Source: Candidatus Kuenenia stuttgartensis
GTDB lineage: Bacteria; Planctomycetota; Planctomycetia; Pirellulales; UBA1268
Assembly (NCBI GenBank): GCA_945870505.1
Contig: CAMBSN010000027.1
Coordinates: 1 to 33,671, forward strand
DNA: 33,671 nt
Direction: 5' to 3'
Below are positions 22,305 to 30,132 of this stretch, piece by piece (within the stretch, counting starts at the first letter, position 1; every line of letters starts with the position of its first letter). Both the position numbers and the translations under genes were made by a program. The notes beneath the pieces are model-generated. The model ran no database searches, was not told the DNA's origin, and was given only the letters and a program-made list of their open reading frames with translations.

Positions 22305-24905
22305 ATGAAGACGCCCGATCATATGCCGTTGCTCACAAGAGTTGCAGGCTCCCTTGGCTGCCTCATGCTTGCCGTCCTGGCGGGGCTCGCATTTCCATTG
22401 CCGGGGGCGATCGCAAGTGAGCCCGCGGGCTCTCTCATTACAGTGGACTATGCCGCGCTGGTTGGCGGGGCCGACCTGGACTTCAAGGTGCCGCTGGGGC
22501 CCGGCGCCGAGCGCGGCCTCCCGATCGGAAACGGCCGCGTGGGCACTCTGCTCTGGACCCGCCCGGAGCAGTCGAAGCTGCACATGCAGCTCAACCATAC
22601 CGACGTCTTCGCCTTTCGGAATTCCTCGGCTGCCACCCTCGATGCCCACGCGTTCTACTGCAATGGCTGCGGGTTCGTGGATATCGACGTAGGCGACGAC
22701 GTCTTCGGGGAGCACTCCACGAGCAACCACCTGGCCGTCTACGATGCAGTCGCGGAGGTCTCCGGCAGGGGCGTCCGCATCCGCGCCTTCGCGTGGCATC
22801 AGAAGGACGTGATTGCCGTCGAGATTACGGACGATCGCGACGAGCCCCGGCCCATCTCGGTTGACCTGCGGATGCTGCGTCCGCCCGAGGTGAAGTCTGG
22901 TCCGCATTCCGCGATCTCCTCCGTGGCCGCGATCGGCCAGGACATCGAGTTGACGCAGGAGTTCCGCGAGAAAGCCGATCAGCCCCTCGCGCTGGATCTG
23001 AACTCCTTCACCACCCTGCGCGCCCGGGTGATCGGCCGCGCGACCGCTGCCAGCAAGGTGGATGATCGAACCATGCGGCTGACCGCGCCAGCCGGCAAGG
23101 GAACGCTGACCGTCCTGTTCTCGCTGGGCCAGAGCAAAGAGAACACCTTGGAACAGGTGAAGAGGGCAGCTGAAGCGGATCTTGAGGAGGCCGCCACGGC
23201 CGGGTTCGTGAAGCTGCTCGACGACAACAGGACCTACTGGCACGATTTCTGGTCGAAGAGCTTCGTCAGCATGTCGGGCTCGCCCGAGCTGGAAGAGATG
23301 ACCCGGCTCTATATCTGGAACCTCTCCATCGCCGGAAGCTGCCAACGCGGGAACTTCCCCGCCAAGTTCAATGGTCTGATTTTTGTGTCGGCAGGCGACG
23401 TGCGCGATTGGGGACAGAACTTCTGGTGGTTCAACCAGAGCTGCCAGCATGGCTGGGAGTATGCGGCGAACCACGGAGAACTGCTGGAGCCTGTGTTCCG
23501 CTGGAATATGCGGAACTTCGATGCGTACACCAACTCCGCTCGGCGCAGTTGGAACAGCCGCGGCTGGTATATCCCTGAGACCTCCTGCTGGGATGGACCG
23601 GAGCTCCTGCCCGAGGGCGTGCACAAGCCGCAGGGGCAGCGGCAACCCATGATGTCCCTGGTGGGCGGCGGGTGGACCACCCGCAATACCTCGAACATGT
23701 CAAAGTTCACCGGCCTCTATTACAAGAAGTACCTGTATTCGGGCGATGAACGGTGGCTCAAGGAGTGGGTCTATCCGGCCGCCAGGGCGACCGCCGAGTT
23801 TTACTGCGGGCTGAAAGCCGGTTGCCAGGATGCCGGCGGCGACGATAACGGGCCGGAAGGAATCGCCGTTCTGAAGAAGGACGCGGACGGGAAGTACCAC
23901 CTTTACGGCACGGAGCTGCACGAGCATATCTGGTGGGGCAAGGACATCATCGAAGACCTGGCTGGCATCCGCGGCGTGTTCCCGCTCGCCATTGCGCTCT
24001 CAGAGAAGTACGGCGTAGATGCCGACCAGCGGGCGGAATGGCAGGAGGTTCTGGACAACCTAGCCCCGTACCCGCGGTCGGACATGGCCGGAGCGATCGC
24101 CGGCCTGGGCCCTGGCACGTGGGCCCAGGGGCTCGCGCCGCATGGAAAACTGCGCGGTAACGAAGGCGATGAGAGCCCTCGCATGGGCTCCGTTCGCGGC
24201 GATTTCGACGTGCTGACGCTTGAGTCGGCCGACACCGACGAATGGGCGGTGGCGATGGCCACGCTCGACCAGCATCCGGGCACCGTCAAGGGCCACGGCT
24301 GCGGCGTCGGCTCCTATCCGATTCTGCCGGGCCGCATGGGGCGGCCTGACTTGGTCGAGCGTGCGCTGCCCAGGCAGATGGCCCTTGCGCCTGAGACGGC
24401 TCGCATGCCGCGTGCTGAGAGCTTCACATCCCAGGGCATGGGGATCTTTGCACAGGCGGTACAGTCTGCCCTGCTGCTCTCGATCGCGCCCTCGCCGACC
24501 GGAGAACCGGTCATCCGTGTGATGGAAGGCTGGCCGCGGAAGTGGGACGTCTCGTTCAAGCTCCAGGCTGAGGGCGGTTTTCTTGTGAGTTCAGCCATGA
24601 AGGGCGAAACGATCCGCTTCGTCGAGATCCTGAGCCAGCGGGGCGGAGAATGCCGCATCCGTAATCCTTGGCCGACGGAGGATGCCACCCTCTTCTGCAT
24701 GGGGCGGAAGACGAACGTGCTGAAGGGGGGCCTGCTGACGTTTCCGACGGAAGCCGGAAAGACCTATCTGCTGGTAGCACCGCGGTGCTGGACGACGGGC
24801 GCCGCCAGCACGGATGCCGAGCCGGCGGAGCTCGGGAGGATCGAGGAGCTCCGAACGGTCGTGCCCCATAAAGCGGCTGAGTCAGCCCGGGCTCTGCCAC
24901 CGTGA
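22305..24905 (+). CDS. Secreted glycoside hydrolase, GH95/DUF5703-like
   Basis: 866 residues with an N-terminal Sec signal (hydrophobic LGCLMLAVLAGLAFPLPGAIAS, cut near residue 38). The start at 22305 or the ATG at 22323 are both possible; neither has a strong ribosome site. After GLPIGNGRVGTLLW, a beta-rich N-terminal domain (to about 300) precedes an alpha/alpha-barrel-like region (MTRLYIWNLSIAGSCQRGNFPAKFNG, WFNQSCQHGWEYAANHGEL, YLYSGDERWLKEWVYP) and a C-terminal beta domain. The order matches the GH95 clan and DUF5703 proteins, which act on fucosyl or related polysaccharides. I cannot name the bond cleaved. The same reading frame continues past its TGA into an esterase pseudogene. Confidence 0.75.
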   Translation: MKTPDHMPLLTRVAGSLGCLMLAVLAGLAFPLPGAIASEPAGSLITVDYAALVGGADLDFKVPLGPGAERGLPIGNGRVGTLLWTRPEQSKLHMQLNHTDVFAFRNSSAATLDAHAFYCNGCGFVDIDVGDDVFGEHSTSNHLAVYDAVAEVSGRGVRIRAFAWHQKDVIAVEITDDRDEPRPISVDLRMLRPPEVKSGPHSAISSVAAIGQDIELTQEFREKADQPLALDLNSFTTLRARVIGRATAASKVDDRTMRLTAPAGKGTLTVLFSLGQSKENTLEQVKRAAEADLEEAATAGFVKLLDDNRTYWHDFWSKSFVSMSGSPELEEMTRLYIWNLSIAGSCQRGNFPAKFNGLIFVSAGDVRDWGQNFWWFNQSCQHGWEYAANHGELLEPVFRWNMRNFDAYTNSARRSWNSRGWYIPETSCWDGPELLPEGVHKPQGQRQPMMSLVGGGWTTRNTSNMSKFTGLYYKKYLYSGDERWLKEWVYPAARATAEFYCGLKAGCQDAGGDDNGPEGIAVLKKDADGKYHLYGTELHEHIWWGKDIIEDLAGIRGVFPLAIALSEKYGVDADQRAEWQEVLDNLAPYPRSDMAGAIAGLGPGTWAQGLAPHGKLRGNEGDESPRMGSVRGDFDVLTLESADTDEWAVAMATLDQHPGTVKGHGCGVGSYPILPGRMGRPDLVERALPRQMALAPETARMPRAESFTSQGMGIFAQAVQSALLLSIAPSPTGEPVIRVMEGWPRKWDVSFKLQAEGGFLVSSAMKGETIRFVEILSQRGGECRIRNPWPTEDATLFCMGRKTNVLKGGLLTFPTEAGKTYLLVAPRCWTTGAASTDAEPAELGRIEELRTVVPHKAAESARALPP

Positions 24906-25391
24906 GATCGCTTCCACCTCTATCTGCTCATCGGGCAGTCGAACATGGCGGGCCGGGGCATGCTTGACCCTCCAACGGCAGTCTCAAGCAATCGGGTGTT
25001 GAAATACACCTCCGAGGAGGGCTGGGCTCCCGGTACCGAACCGCTCCATGCCTCCAAGTCAGGCAAGAGTGGTGCGGGACTGGCCGCAAGCTTCGCCCGG
25101 GCCATGGCAGACGCAGAGCCCGACGTGACGATCGGTCTGATTCCCTGTGCGGTTGGGGGCACGCCGCTGGCCCGCTGGAGGAAGGGGGGCGATCTCTACG
25201 AGCAGGCCGTCAATCGCACACGCAAGGCGCTGCGCGACGGCACCCTCAAGGGCATCCTCTGGCATCAGGGGGAAGACGATTCCAAGCGGGAAGAGAGCGC
25301 CCGCACCTATGGCGATCGGTTGACGCAGATGGGGCGGGAATTTGGTACCCGCTACGCGGCAGCCATGCAGCGACTGCAAGAATCGAAATGA
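24906..25391 (+). pseudogene. Remnant of a sialate O-acetylesterase-domain (SASA/DUF303) protein
   Basis: Directly after the TGA of the glycoside hydrolase, in the same frame, comes DRFHLYLLIGQSNMAGRG, the start of a SASA esterase core with the catalytic serine in GQSNM. The family segments VTIGLIPCAVGGTPL and LKGILWHQGEDDS follow, but no own start codon or signal peptide is present before the core. After ARTYGDRLTQM the sequence jumps to GREFGTRYAAAMQRLQESK, which looks like the family's extreme C-terminus. About 80-100 residues, including the usual catalytic Asp-x-x-His, are therefore missing. An ATG at 24945 would start inside the active-site motif. I read it as a decayed gene, perhaps once separate and fused by deletion. 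Confidence 0.75.
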
Positions 25392-25510
25392 TGTCCCCAT
25401 TCAGAAACCAGCATCGTTGAGTGACCTGCCCCCCTTCAACGAGGCGGCGTTCGGAGCGAGAATCCGGATGTGGTCGCAACTCAGGGAGGATGCGACAAAG
25501 CGCCGGCTGC

Positions 25511-26653
25511 TCACGTATGCCTGGGGGTGGCGGCGGCATCCCGCTTGCGGGTGGCGCGCTCGAACGCGATGACCTTGTGCAGGTAGTCCACCGTAACGGC
25601 GGGAAACATGCGGTCGTAGTCGGGGATGATGGCGCGGGTGTTCGCCAAGTCGAACGTGGCGCTCTGGTTCAGGTACGGCAGGTAGACGTGGAAGGCCCGG
25701 GCAATCATCTCCTCCGTGCGCGTCAGCGGCGGAGGCAACTGGCTGACGTAGCTCAGGTTGATCTTCCCGTTGATGCCAAAGGCGGCCATGACCATGTCGA
25801 ACACGTCCGCATTGGCCTGCGGCACGGGGTGGCACAGGTGGAAAGTCTTCCCCGCCGCGGCCGGTGATTCCATGATCAGGGCCAGCGCCGCGGCGATCGG
25901 ATCGACCGGCGCCGCGTTGGGCCGCGCGGCGGGGTTCACGGGAACGCGGATCTCGTGGTTCACCACCTCGCCGTCGCCGATGCCGTAGTACTCCTGGATT
26001 CGATTCGCCACCTCGACCAGCACGTTCAGGTGCGTGAACGCCGAGGAGCTGCCGGTCACGGTGTCGTTGACGATGATGGAAGGTCGCGTGATGGTCAGCG
26101 GCAACCCGTACTCGCGGCACAGGGCTTGCACGGCGACTTCGGCTTCGAGCTTGGTCTTCTCGTAGTTATTGTGGAAGCCCTGTCCGACGTCCGCTTCGGA
26201 CTCGCGCACCAGTCCCGTCCGGTCGCCTGAAACGTAGGCAGTGCTCACGTGCACTATCTGCGCTGTCACCGGCCGCAACGCCCGCACCACGTTGAGCGTG
26301 CCATCGACGTTCGTCGCCCGCTGTGCCACCGGATCCGGCGGCACGAACCGCGTGTCCCCGGCCAGGTGAACCAGCACCGAAGGGGTGGCGGGCCGGAAGG
26401 GCAGGGCGCCTGGGAACCCCAAATCCGGCCGCGCCAGGTCCGCCTCGTGGCAGTGCAGGTTGGCGAGGTCGGCCGGCGACGCGGCCCAGCCGGCTTCAGC
26501 CAAGGACTTCAGAACGCGGTCGTGCCAGGCGTCGCCCTTGCTGGAGCGGCCGAGGGCGTGAACGGTCCATCCCCGCTGGAGCAGAATCCGCACCAAGTGC
26601 GAGCCGATGAAGCCGTTCGCTCCCGTGACGATGGCGGATTGGGCTGCACCCAT
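25511..26653 (-). CDS. Extended SDR / thioester-reductase-like NAD(P)-dependent protein
   Basis: A 380-residue cytoplasmic protein of the extended short-chain dehydrogenase superfamily. The nucleotide motif TGANGFIGSHL lies at residues 10-20, LVHLAGDTRF holds the usual second strand, and the catalytic Tyr and Lys appear in NNYEKTKLEAE, after STAYVSGDR. The SxxYVSG...YxxxK arrangement and the VDPIAAALALIMES segment recall the male-sterility/thioester-reductase (NAD_binding_4) branch, which reduces acyl thioesters, as well as sugar epimerases. AGGAG lies 11 bases before the ATG. It has no functional neighbour in the window; both sides are eroded DNA. Substrate unknown. Confidence 0.85.
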   Translation of the reverse strand: MGAAQSAIVTGANGFIGSHLVRILLQRGWTVHALGRSSKGDAWHDRVLKSLAEAGWAASPADLANLHCHEADLARPDLGFPGALPFRPATPSVLVHLAGDTRFVPPDPVAQRATNVDGTLNVVRALRPVTAQIVHVSTAYVSGDRTGLVRESEADVGQGFHNNYEKTKLEAEVAVQALCREYGLPLTITRPSIIVNDTVTGSSSAFTHLNVLVEVANRIQEYYGIGDGEVVNHEIRVPVNPAARPNAAPVDPIAAALALIMESPAAAGKTFHLCHPVPQANADVFDMVMAAFGINGKINLSYVSQLPPPLTRTEEMIARAFHVYLPYLNQSATFDLANTRAIIPDYDRMFPAVTVDYLHKVIAFERATRKRDAAATPRHT

Positions 26654-27126
26654 GGTCGACGTTGCTCCTTACGCGAGGGGCAGGATGGCTTGCGCCTCTG
26701 CTTGGTTTGAACTCCTGACGTGGAAGTCGGACTCTAGCAACCCGGAAACTGGTGGTCAAACGCTCGCCACGCCGCGACTCTCTTCCACAACTGCCAGTTG
26801 CGAGGAGTTGCCGACATCAAACCACAGCCTTCGGTGCCGTGAACGGCCCGGCGCTGCGCCCCATCGACCGCCCATCGCGGGTCACTCGCTTGCGGACGTG
26901 CGGTTGACCGTCCTGCCCTTTTGGCCTTCAGGCTTCGGCTTGCGAACGCCCACCTCGAACGGCTCTCCACACGTCGGTGAAAAGGAACGGGGCAGAGGCG
27001 GCTTCGGCTTTTCGCCGATTTGTTGTGGAGGGGCGATTTCAAACCTAGATCTACCGCTGAAATCGTGGGTGTTACCCATGCCGAATGGCCGGATGGAGCG
27101 ATCGCCTTCTTGTGGGTGAGTGCTCG
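26654..27126. other. Gene-poor stretch with decayed coding-like DNA
   Basis: No frame here has recognisable protein support. On the minus strand, 26882-26983 translates to a short peptide ending in CGEPFEVGVRKPKPEGQKG, which I recall from multicopy spurious frames near repeats in planctomycete genomes; this is memory, not a search. Small frames on both strands have unusual composition. No hairpin with a T-run and no tRNA-like fold was seen. It is best described as eroded intergenic DNA. Confidence 0.4.
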
Positions 27127-27348
27127 ATGACAACGCTGCTGCGATCGCTGTTTGGAATCCATCCCCGAGTACCCCGTGCAGCGACCGCTCGTGGCATGCG
27201 TCGCCGCGTTGCGTGCACTTCCCGCCGACATGCCAGCCGCTCGGCGGAAGCCGTTTGGCCGGGCCAATCCCTCGAGTCTCGGGCCATGCTGGCAGCAGAC
27301 GACGTCCTCGTGAGCCTTATCGGCAAGGGCATAGCGACGGCACGGTGA
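27127..27348 (+). pseudogene. N-terminal fragment of a planctomycete giant surface protein
   Basis: About 73 residues from ATG 27127: an Arg-rich lead, then SLESRAMLAADDVLVSL, which matches the LE-x-R-x-LLA-D/ADD export-type motif that opens many large planctomycete surface proteins. The frame then ends at 27346-27348. Beyond it no long frame continues, though 27407-27470 in another frame gives a beta-like string (SVDASVRVTLIDRDV) behind a stop at 27395, as expected for a decayed gene with frameshifts. No repeat or dockerin domain remains. It could also be a true tiny protein, but the truncated look makes decay more likely. Confidence 0.45.
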
Positions 27349-27423
27349 GGACCAGGGTTGCGGGCACGGTCAAGGTCACGCCGACACGCTCGCCTAGGAG
27401 CACGGCGGGTTTTCGGTAGACGC

Positions 27424-27442
27424 GAGCGTGCGGGTCACGCTC
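27424..27442. terminator. Hairpin downstream of the copper-propeller/ABC operon
   Basis: Perfect 7-bp arms GAGCGTG (27424-27430) and CACGCTC (27436-27442) surround a 5-base loop, 37 bp beyond the stop of the ABC ATPase on the minus strand. There is no T-run after it in that direction, so it is only a weak terminator candidate. Confidence 0.3.
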
Positions 27443-27478
27443 ATCGACCGCGACGTGCCGAGCTCAGTGGCGGTCGGG

Positions 27479-28903
27479 TCAGTGGGCAGGCATGGCGATC
27501 CATCGCGGCACGGTCGCCTTCGGAGCCCAGCCGTTGGCAGTCCGGATTTCGTCCTCGGTGAGCTTCGGATCGCGCAGGTACACGTAGTAGGCGTCCGCCC
27601 GCTCGAACAAATCCCCTGTGCCGTCGTTCCGGTCGCTGACCACCATCGTCGCCGAGATCCTGACGTGGAGATATCCGCGGAGGAGTTCGTCGTACCGCCC
27701 CTCGGGGACGCTGAACGTGACGGGAATGAACACGCGCTCCGCCCCGACCTCACGAATCTCCTTCATCGTCTCTGGGCTCGAGGTCGTCGGCAGGCTCTCC
27801 CAACGTCCGTCCCGCTGCACCGCCATCCCGGTCGCCGGACCGAGCACATACAGGTTTCTGTCGGAACGCACGTTGTCGAGAAAGAGCGCCGCGGTGAAGC
27901 TGCCATCGACGTTGGCCACCACGTCGTCGATGTCGGCCCGGAGGTCCTGCAGGGCCATCTCCTCGGCCACCCGCCGCTGCTGCCGGATCGTATTCACGGC
28001 CTGCCGCTGGCGACTCGCCACGAACCAGTCGATGCCTCCCAGGACTGCCGCGGCCACGCTGAGTCCGACGGCGAATGGCACGAGCATCCGCCACCAGTCC
28101 ATTGTCACCGGCGTCGCCACCTGCGGCACGAGATCGGCGGGTGCCGGTTCGAATGCAGCGGCCGCACTGTCTGCACGTGTGGCGAGACCGATCGCCTGGC
28201 GATCGAATGCTGGCAGTTCGGGCGCGTCGACGAGGGCTCCTTGTTCCATCCATAGGCGACGGTCGGCGATCATGGCAACCGCCGGATCGTGCGTCACCAC
28301 GACGATGGCCGTCGAGCCCGCCGCCTTGATCTCGGCGAGGATCCGGACAATTTCCTGCTCCGCGTAGGCATCGAGGTCGTTGGTCGGTTCGTCGGCAAGG
28401 ATCACGCGGGGCTTGGTCGCCAGCGTGCGGGCGAGCGCCACCCGTCGCTGCTGGCCGCCCGAGAGTTCGGCGGGATACGCATCCCACCGTTCCGCGAGGC
28501 CAACCCGCGCCAGCATCTCCTGCGCCTCGGCGAAGGCTGATTCGTGGTCCCGGCCCGCGATGAGCTGCGGCAGCATCACGTTGTCGATCGTCCGCAGCCC
28601 GGGCAACAAGACACTCTCTTGGAGAAGAAAGCCGATCTGCTCCGCGCGGGCCGCCTGAATCTCGACGGCTCCCAGACTCGTCCACGGGCGTCCTGAAAAA
28701 AGAACGGTGCCGCTCGTCGGCGCGCAGAGCCCGCCCAGCAATGCCAGCAGCGTCGACTTGCCCGATCCCGACCGCCCACAGATCGCGACGCACTCGCCGG
28801 GAGCGACCTGCATCGACACTCCGGCGACGGCGGAAATCGTGCCGCGATGGGTCGCGTAGGCGAGGGCCACGTCCCGCGTCTCGAGCACCGGCTGGCCGCT
28901 CAT
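27479..28903 (-). CDS. ABC transporter ATPase with membrane-anchored C-terminal extension
   Basis: 474 residues from the ATG at 28903, which overlaps the permease stop (ATGA). Residues 1-225 are a MacB/LolD-type ATPase: Walker A GRSGSGKST (43-51), Q-loop LLQESVLLPG, signature LSGGQQ (147-152), Walker B VILADEPTNDLD (167-178) and H-loop VVVTHD. Unlike ordinary ATPases of this type, a linker (226-268) leads to a transmembrane helix (about 272-292, MLVPFAVGLSVAAAVLGGI) and a roughly 180-residue domain I do not recognise (LYVLGPATGMAVQRDGRWESLP, VFIPVTFSVPEGRYDELL, YYVYLRDPKLTEDEIRTANGW). With the N-terminus inside, that domain should be outside. It is the last gene of a four-gene coupled operon. 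Confidence 0.88.
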   Translation of the reverse strand: MSGQPVLETRDVALAYATHRGTISAVAGVSMQVAPGECVAICGRSGSGKSTLLALLGGLCAPTSGTVLFSGRPWTSLGAVEIQAARAEQIGFLLQESVLLPGLRTIDNVMLPQLIAGRDHESAFAEAQEMLARVGLAERWDAYPAELSGGQQRRVALARTLATKPRVILADEPTNDLDAYAEQEIVRILAEIKAAGSTAIVVVTHDPAVAMIADRRLWMEQGALVDAPELPAFDRQAIGLATRADSAAAAFEPAPADLVPQVATPVTMDWWRMLVPFAVGLSVAAAVLGGIDWFVASRQRQAVNTIRQQRRVAEEMALQDLRADIDDVVANVDGSFTAALFLDNVRSDRNLYVLGPATGMAVQRDGRWESLPTTSSPETMKEIREVGAERVFIPVTFSVPEGRYDELLRGYLHVRISATMVVSDRNDGTGDLFERADAYYVYLRDPKLTEDEIRTANGWAPKATVPRWIAMPAH

Positions 28904-30132
28904 GAGCCCTCGTCGCGGACGAGCGCCCACGCCTCCCGGCCGGCGGCGAGTGCCGCTGCCGCCATGGCCGCCACGACGGCGGCCGCGGTCACCAGGAGCA
29001 GGCTGACGACCCCGTACCACAGGCATTCCGTCATGTCAGGCGCGACGAACGGAATCTCGCGGCGCACGAGCACGAATCCCACCGTGCGCATGAACGCCGC
29101 CAGCACCGTGGCCGCGACCACCACTCCCACGAGCCCACCGGCGAGAGCCGCCACGGCCGCCTCGACCGCCACCACCATCACGATGTCGCGGCGTCGCAGG
29201 CCGAGCGACAGCATCAGGCCAAGCTCACGCCGCCGCTCGGCGAGCATGCCGGTGTAGGCCACGCCCTCGAGGACGGCCGGCGCCAACAGGCACACGACGA
29301 GGAGCGCGAGCGAACTCTGCGCGAGCGCAGCGACCGACTGCCGGACGTCGATCTGGCTGCCGTTGCCCGTCGAGACGCCCACATCCGACATCGTCGCCAT
29401 CGCGAATCGCAGTTCGTCGGGACCACGTCCTGCAGCCAGCCGTATGAGCACCCCGCTCGGTGCGGTGATGGCCCCGCGCGTAAGTGACGCACCGGCGGCA
29501 TCCACGCAACCGGCGTCAGCCAGCCTGTCCGCCGTGTCGCCCGTCATGAACAGAGATCGCTCGAACGGCCCCGAGCCGGTGAGTCCGAGCCGGGCGTGTA
29601 CCACGAGCTCGACCCCCTGCATCGTGAACCGTTCGCCGAGCCGCTCCGGCCTCCGTCCGCCGACGATCACGTCACCGCCCATGAACGGCCTGTCGAGCGA
29701 CTCCACGATCCACGGCCGCACAGTGAAGTCGGTCGCCGCGTCAAAAATAACCACGTCGACGGGGAGATGCCCACTCGCGTCGGCGAGTTGCAGCGTCCGC
29801 TGGCCAGCAGCTCGCTCCACCACCGGCAGGCCGGCGATCCGGTCGATGGTGTCTGTCTCGAGCGTCGCCCGCGACGGCTCGACAGTCAGAAGGACCGGCG
29901 TGAGGTTGGCGACGACTCCCGCCGGCAGGACGAGGGCATCGGCGCCGAGCCGCAACAGGCTCTGATCGAGTGAGCGGCGGATGGACGTCTGGAACACGAG
30001 CGACGCGAACGTCGCCGCCCCCGCGACTGCGATCCCGGCGGCGAGGAGCCCGAGCCGCCAGGGCCGACGGACGGTGTCGGCGACCGCCATCCGTGCCAGC
30101 GTGAACCGGTAACCACGGGTGATCGTCGCCAT
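28900..30132 (-). CDS. ABC transporter permease, FtsX/MacB-like
   Basis: About 410 residues from the ATG at 30132, whose A is the last base of the propeller stop (TGATG); a GTG three bases earlier is an alternative. The fold is FtsX-like: one N-terminal membrane helix (LGLLAAGIAVAGAATFASLVF, about 28-48), a large extracytoplasmic domain (about 50-270) and three C-terminal helices (LALLVVCLLAPAVLEGVAYT; VVAVEAAVAALAGGLVGVVVA; YGVVSLLLVTAAAVVAAMAAA), with the ERRRELGLMLSLGLRRRDI coupling loop typical of MacB/LolCE-type permeases. It pairs with the adjacent ATPase. Such transporters usually move lipoproteins or peptides, or drive periplasmic partners, rather than carry small solutes through a pore. 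Confidence 0.9.
   Translation of the reverse strand: MATITRGYRFTLARMAVADTVRRPWRLGLLAAGIAVAGAATFASLVFQTSIRRSLDQSLLRLGADALVLPAGVVANLTPVLLTVEPSRATLETDTIDRIAGLPVVERAAGQRTLQLADASGHLPVDVVIFDAATDFTVRPWIVESLDRPFMGGDVIVGGRRPERLGERFTMQGVELVVHARLGLTGSGPFERSLFMTGDTADRLADAGCVDAAGASLTRGAITAPSGVLIRLAAGRGPDELRFAMATMSDVGVSTGNGSQIDVRQSVAALAQSSLALLVVCLLAPAVLEGVAYTGMLAERRRELGLMLSLGLRRRDIVMVVAVEAAVAALAGGLVGVVVAATVLAAFMRTVGFVLVRREIPFVAPDMTECLWYGVVSLLLVTAAAVVAAMAAAALAAGREAWALVRDEGS

Noticed and set aside
20343-23645. 1100-codon minus-strand frame
   Set aside because: It runs antisense through recB, recD and the glycoside hydrolase; such length arises from codon bias in high-GC genes, and the composition is not protein-like.
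24903-24905. UGA between glycoside hydrolase and esterase read as selenocysteine
   Set aside because: Neither family has a selenocysteine at such a junction, no SECIS-like hairpin was evident, and the downstream part also has an internal deletion, which points to decay.
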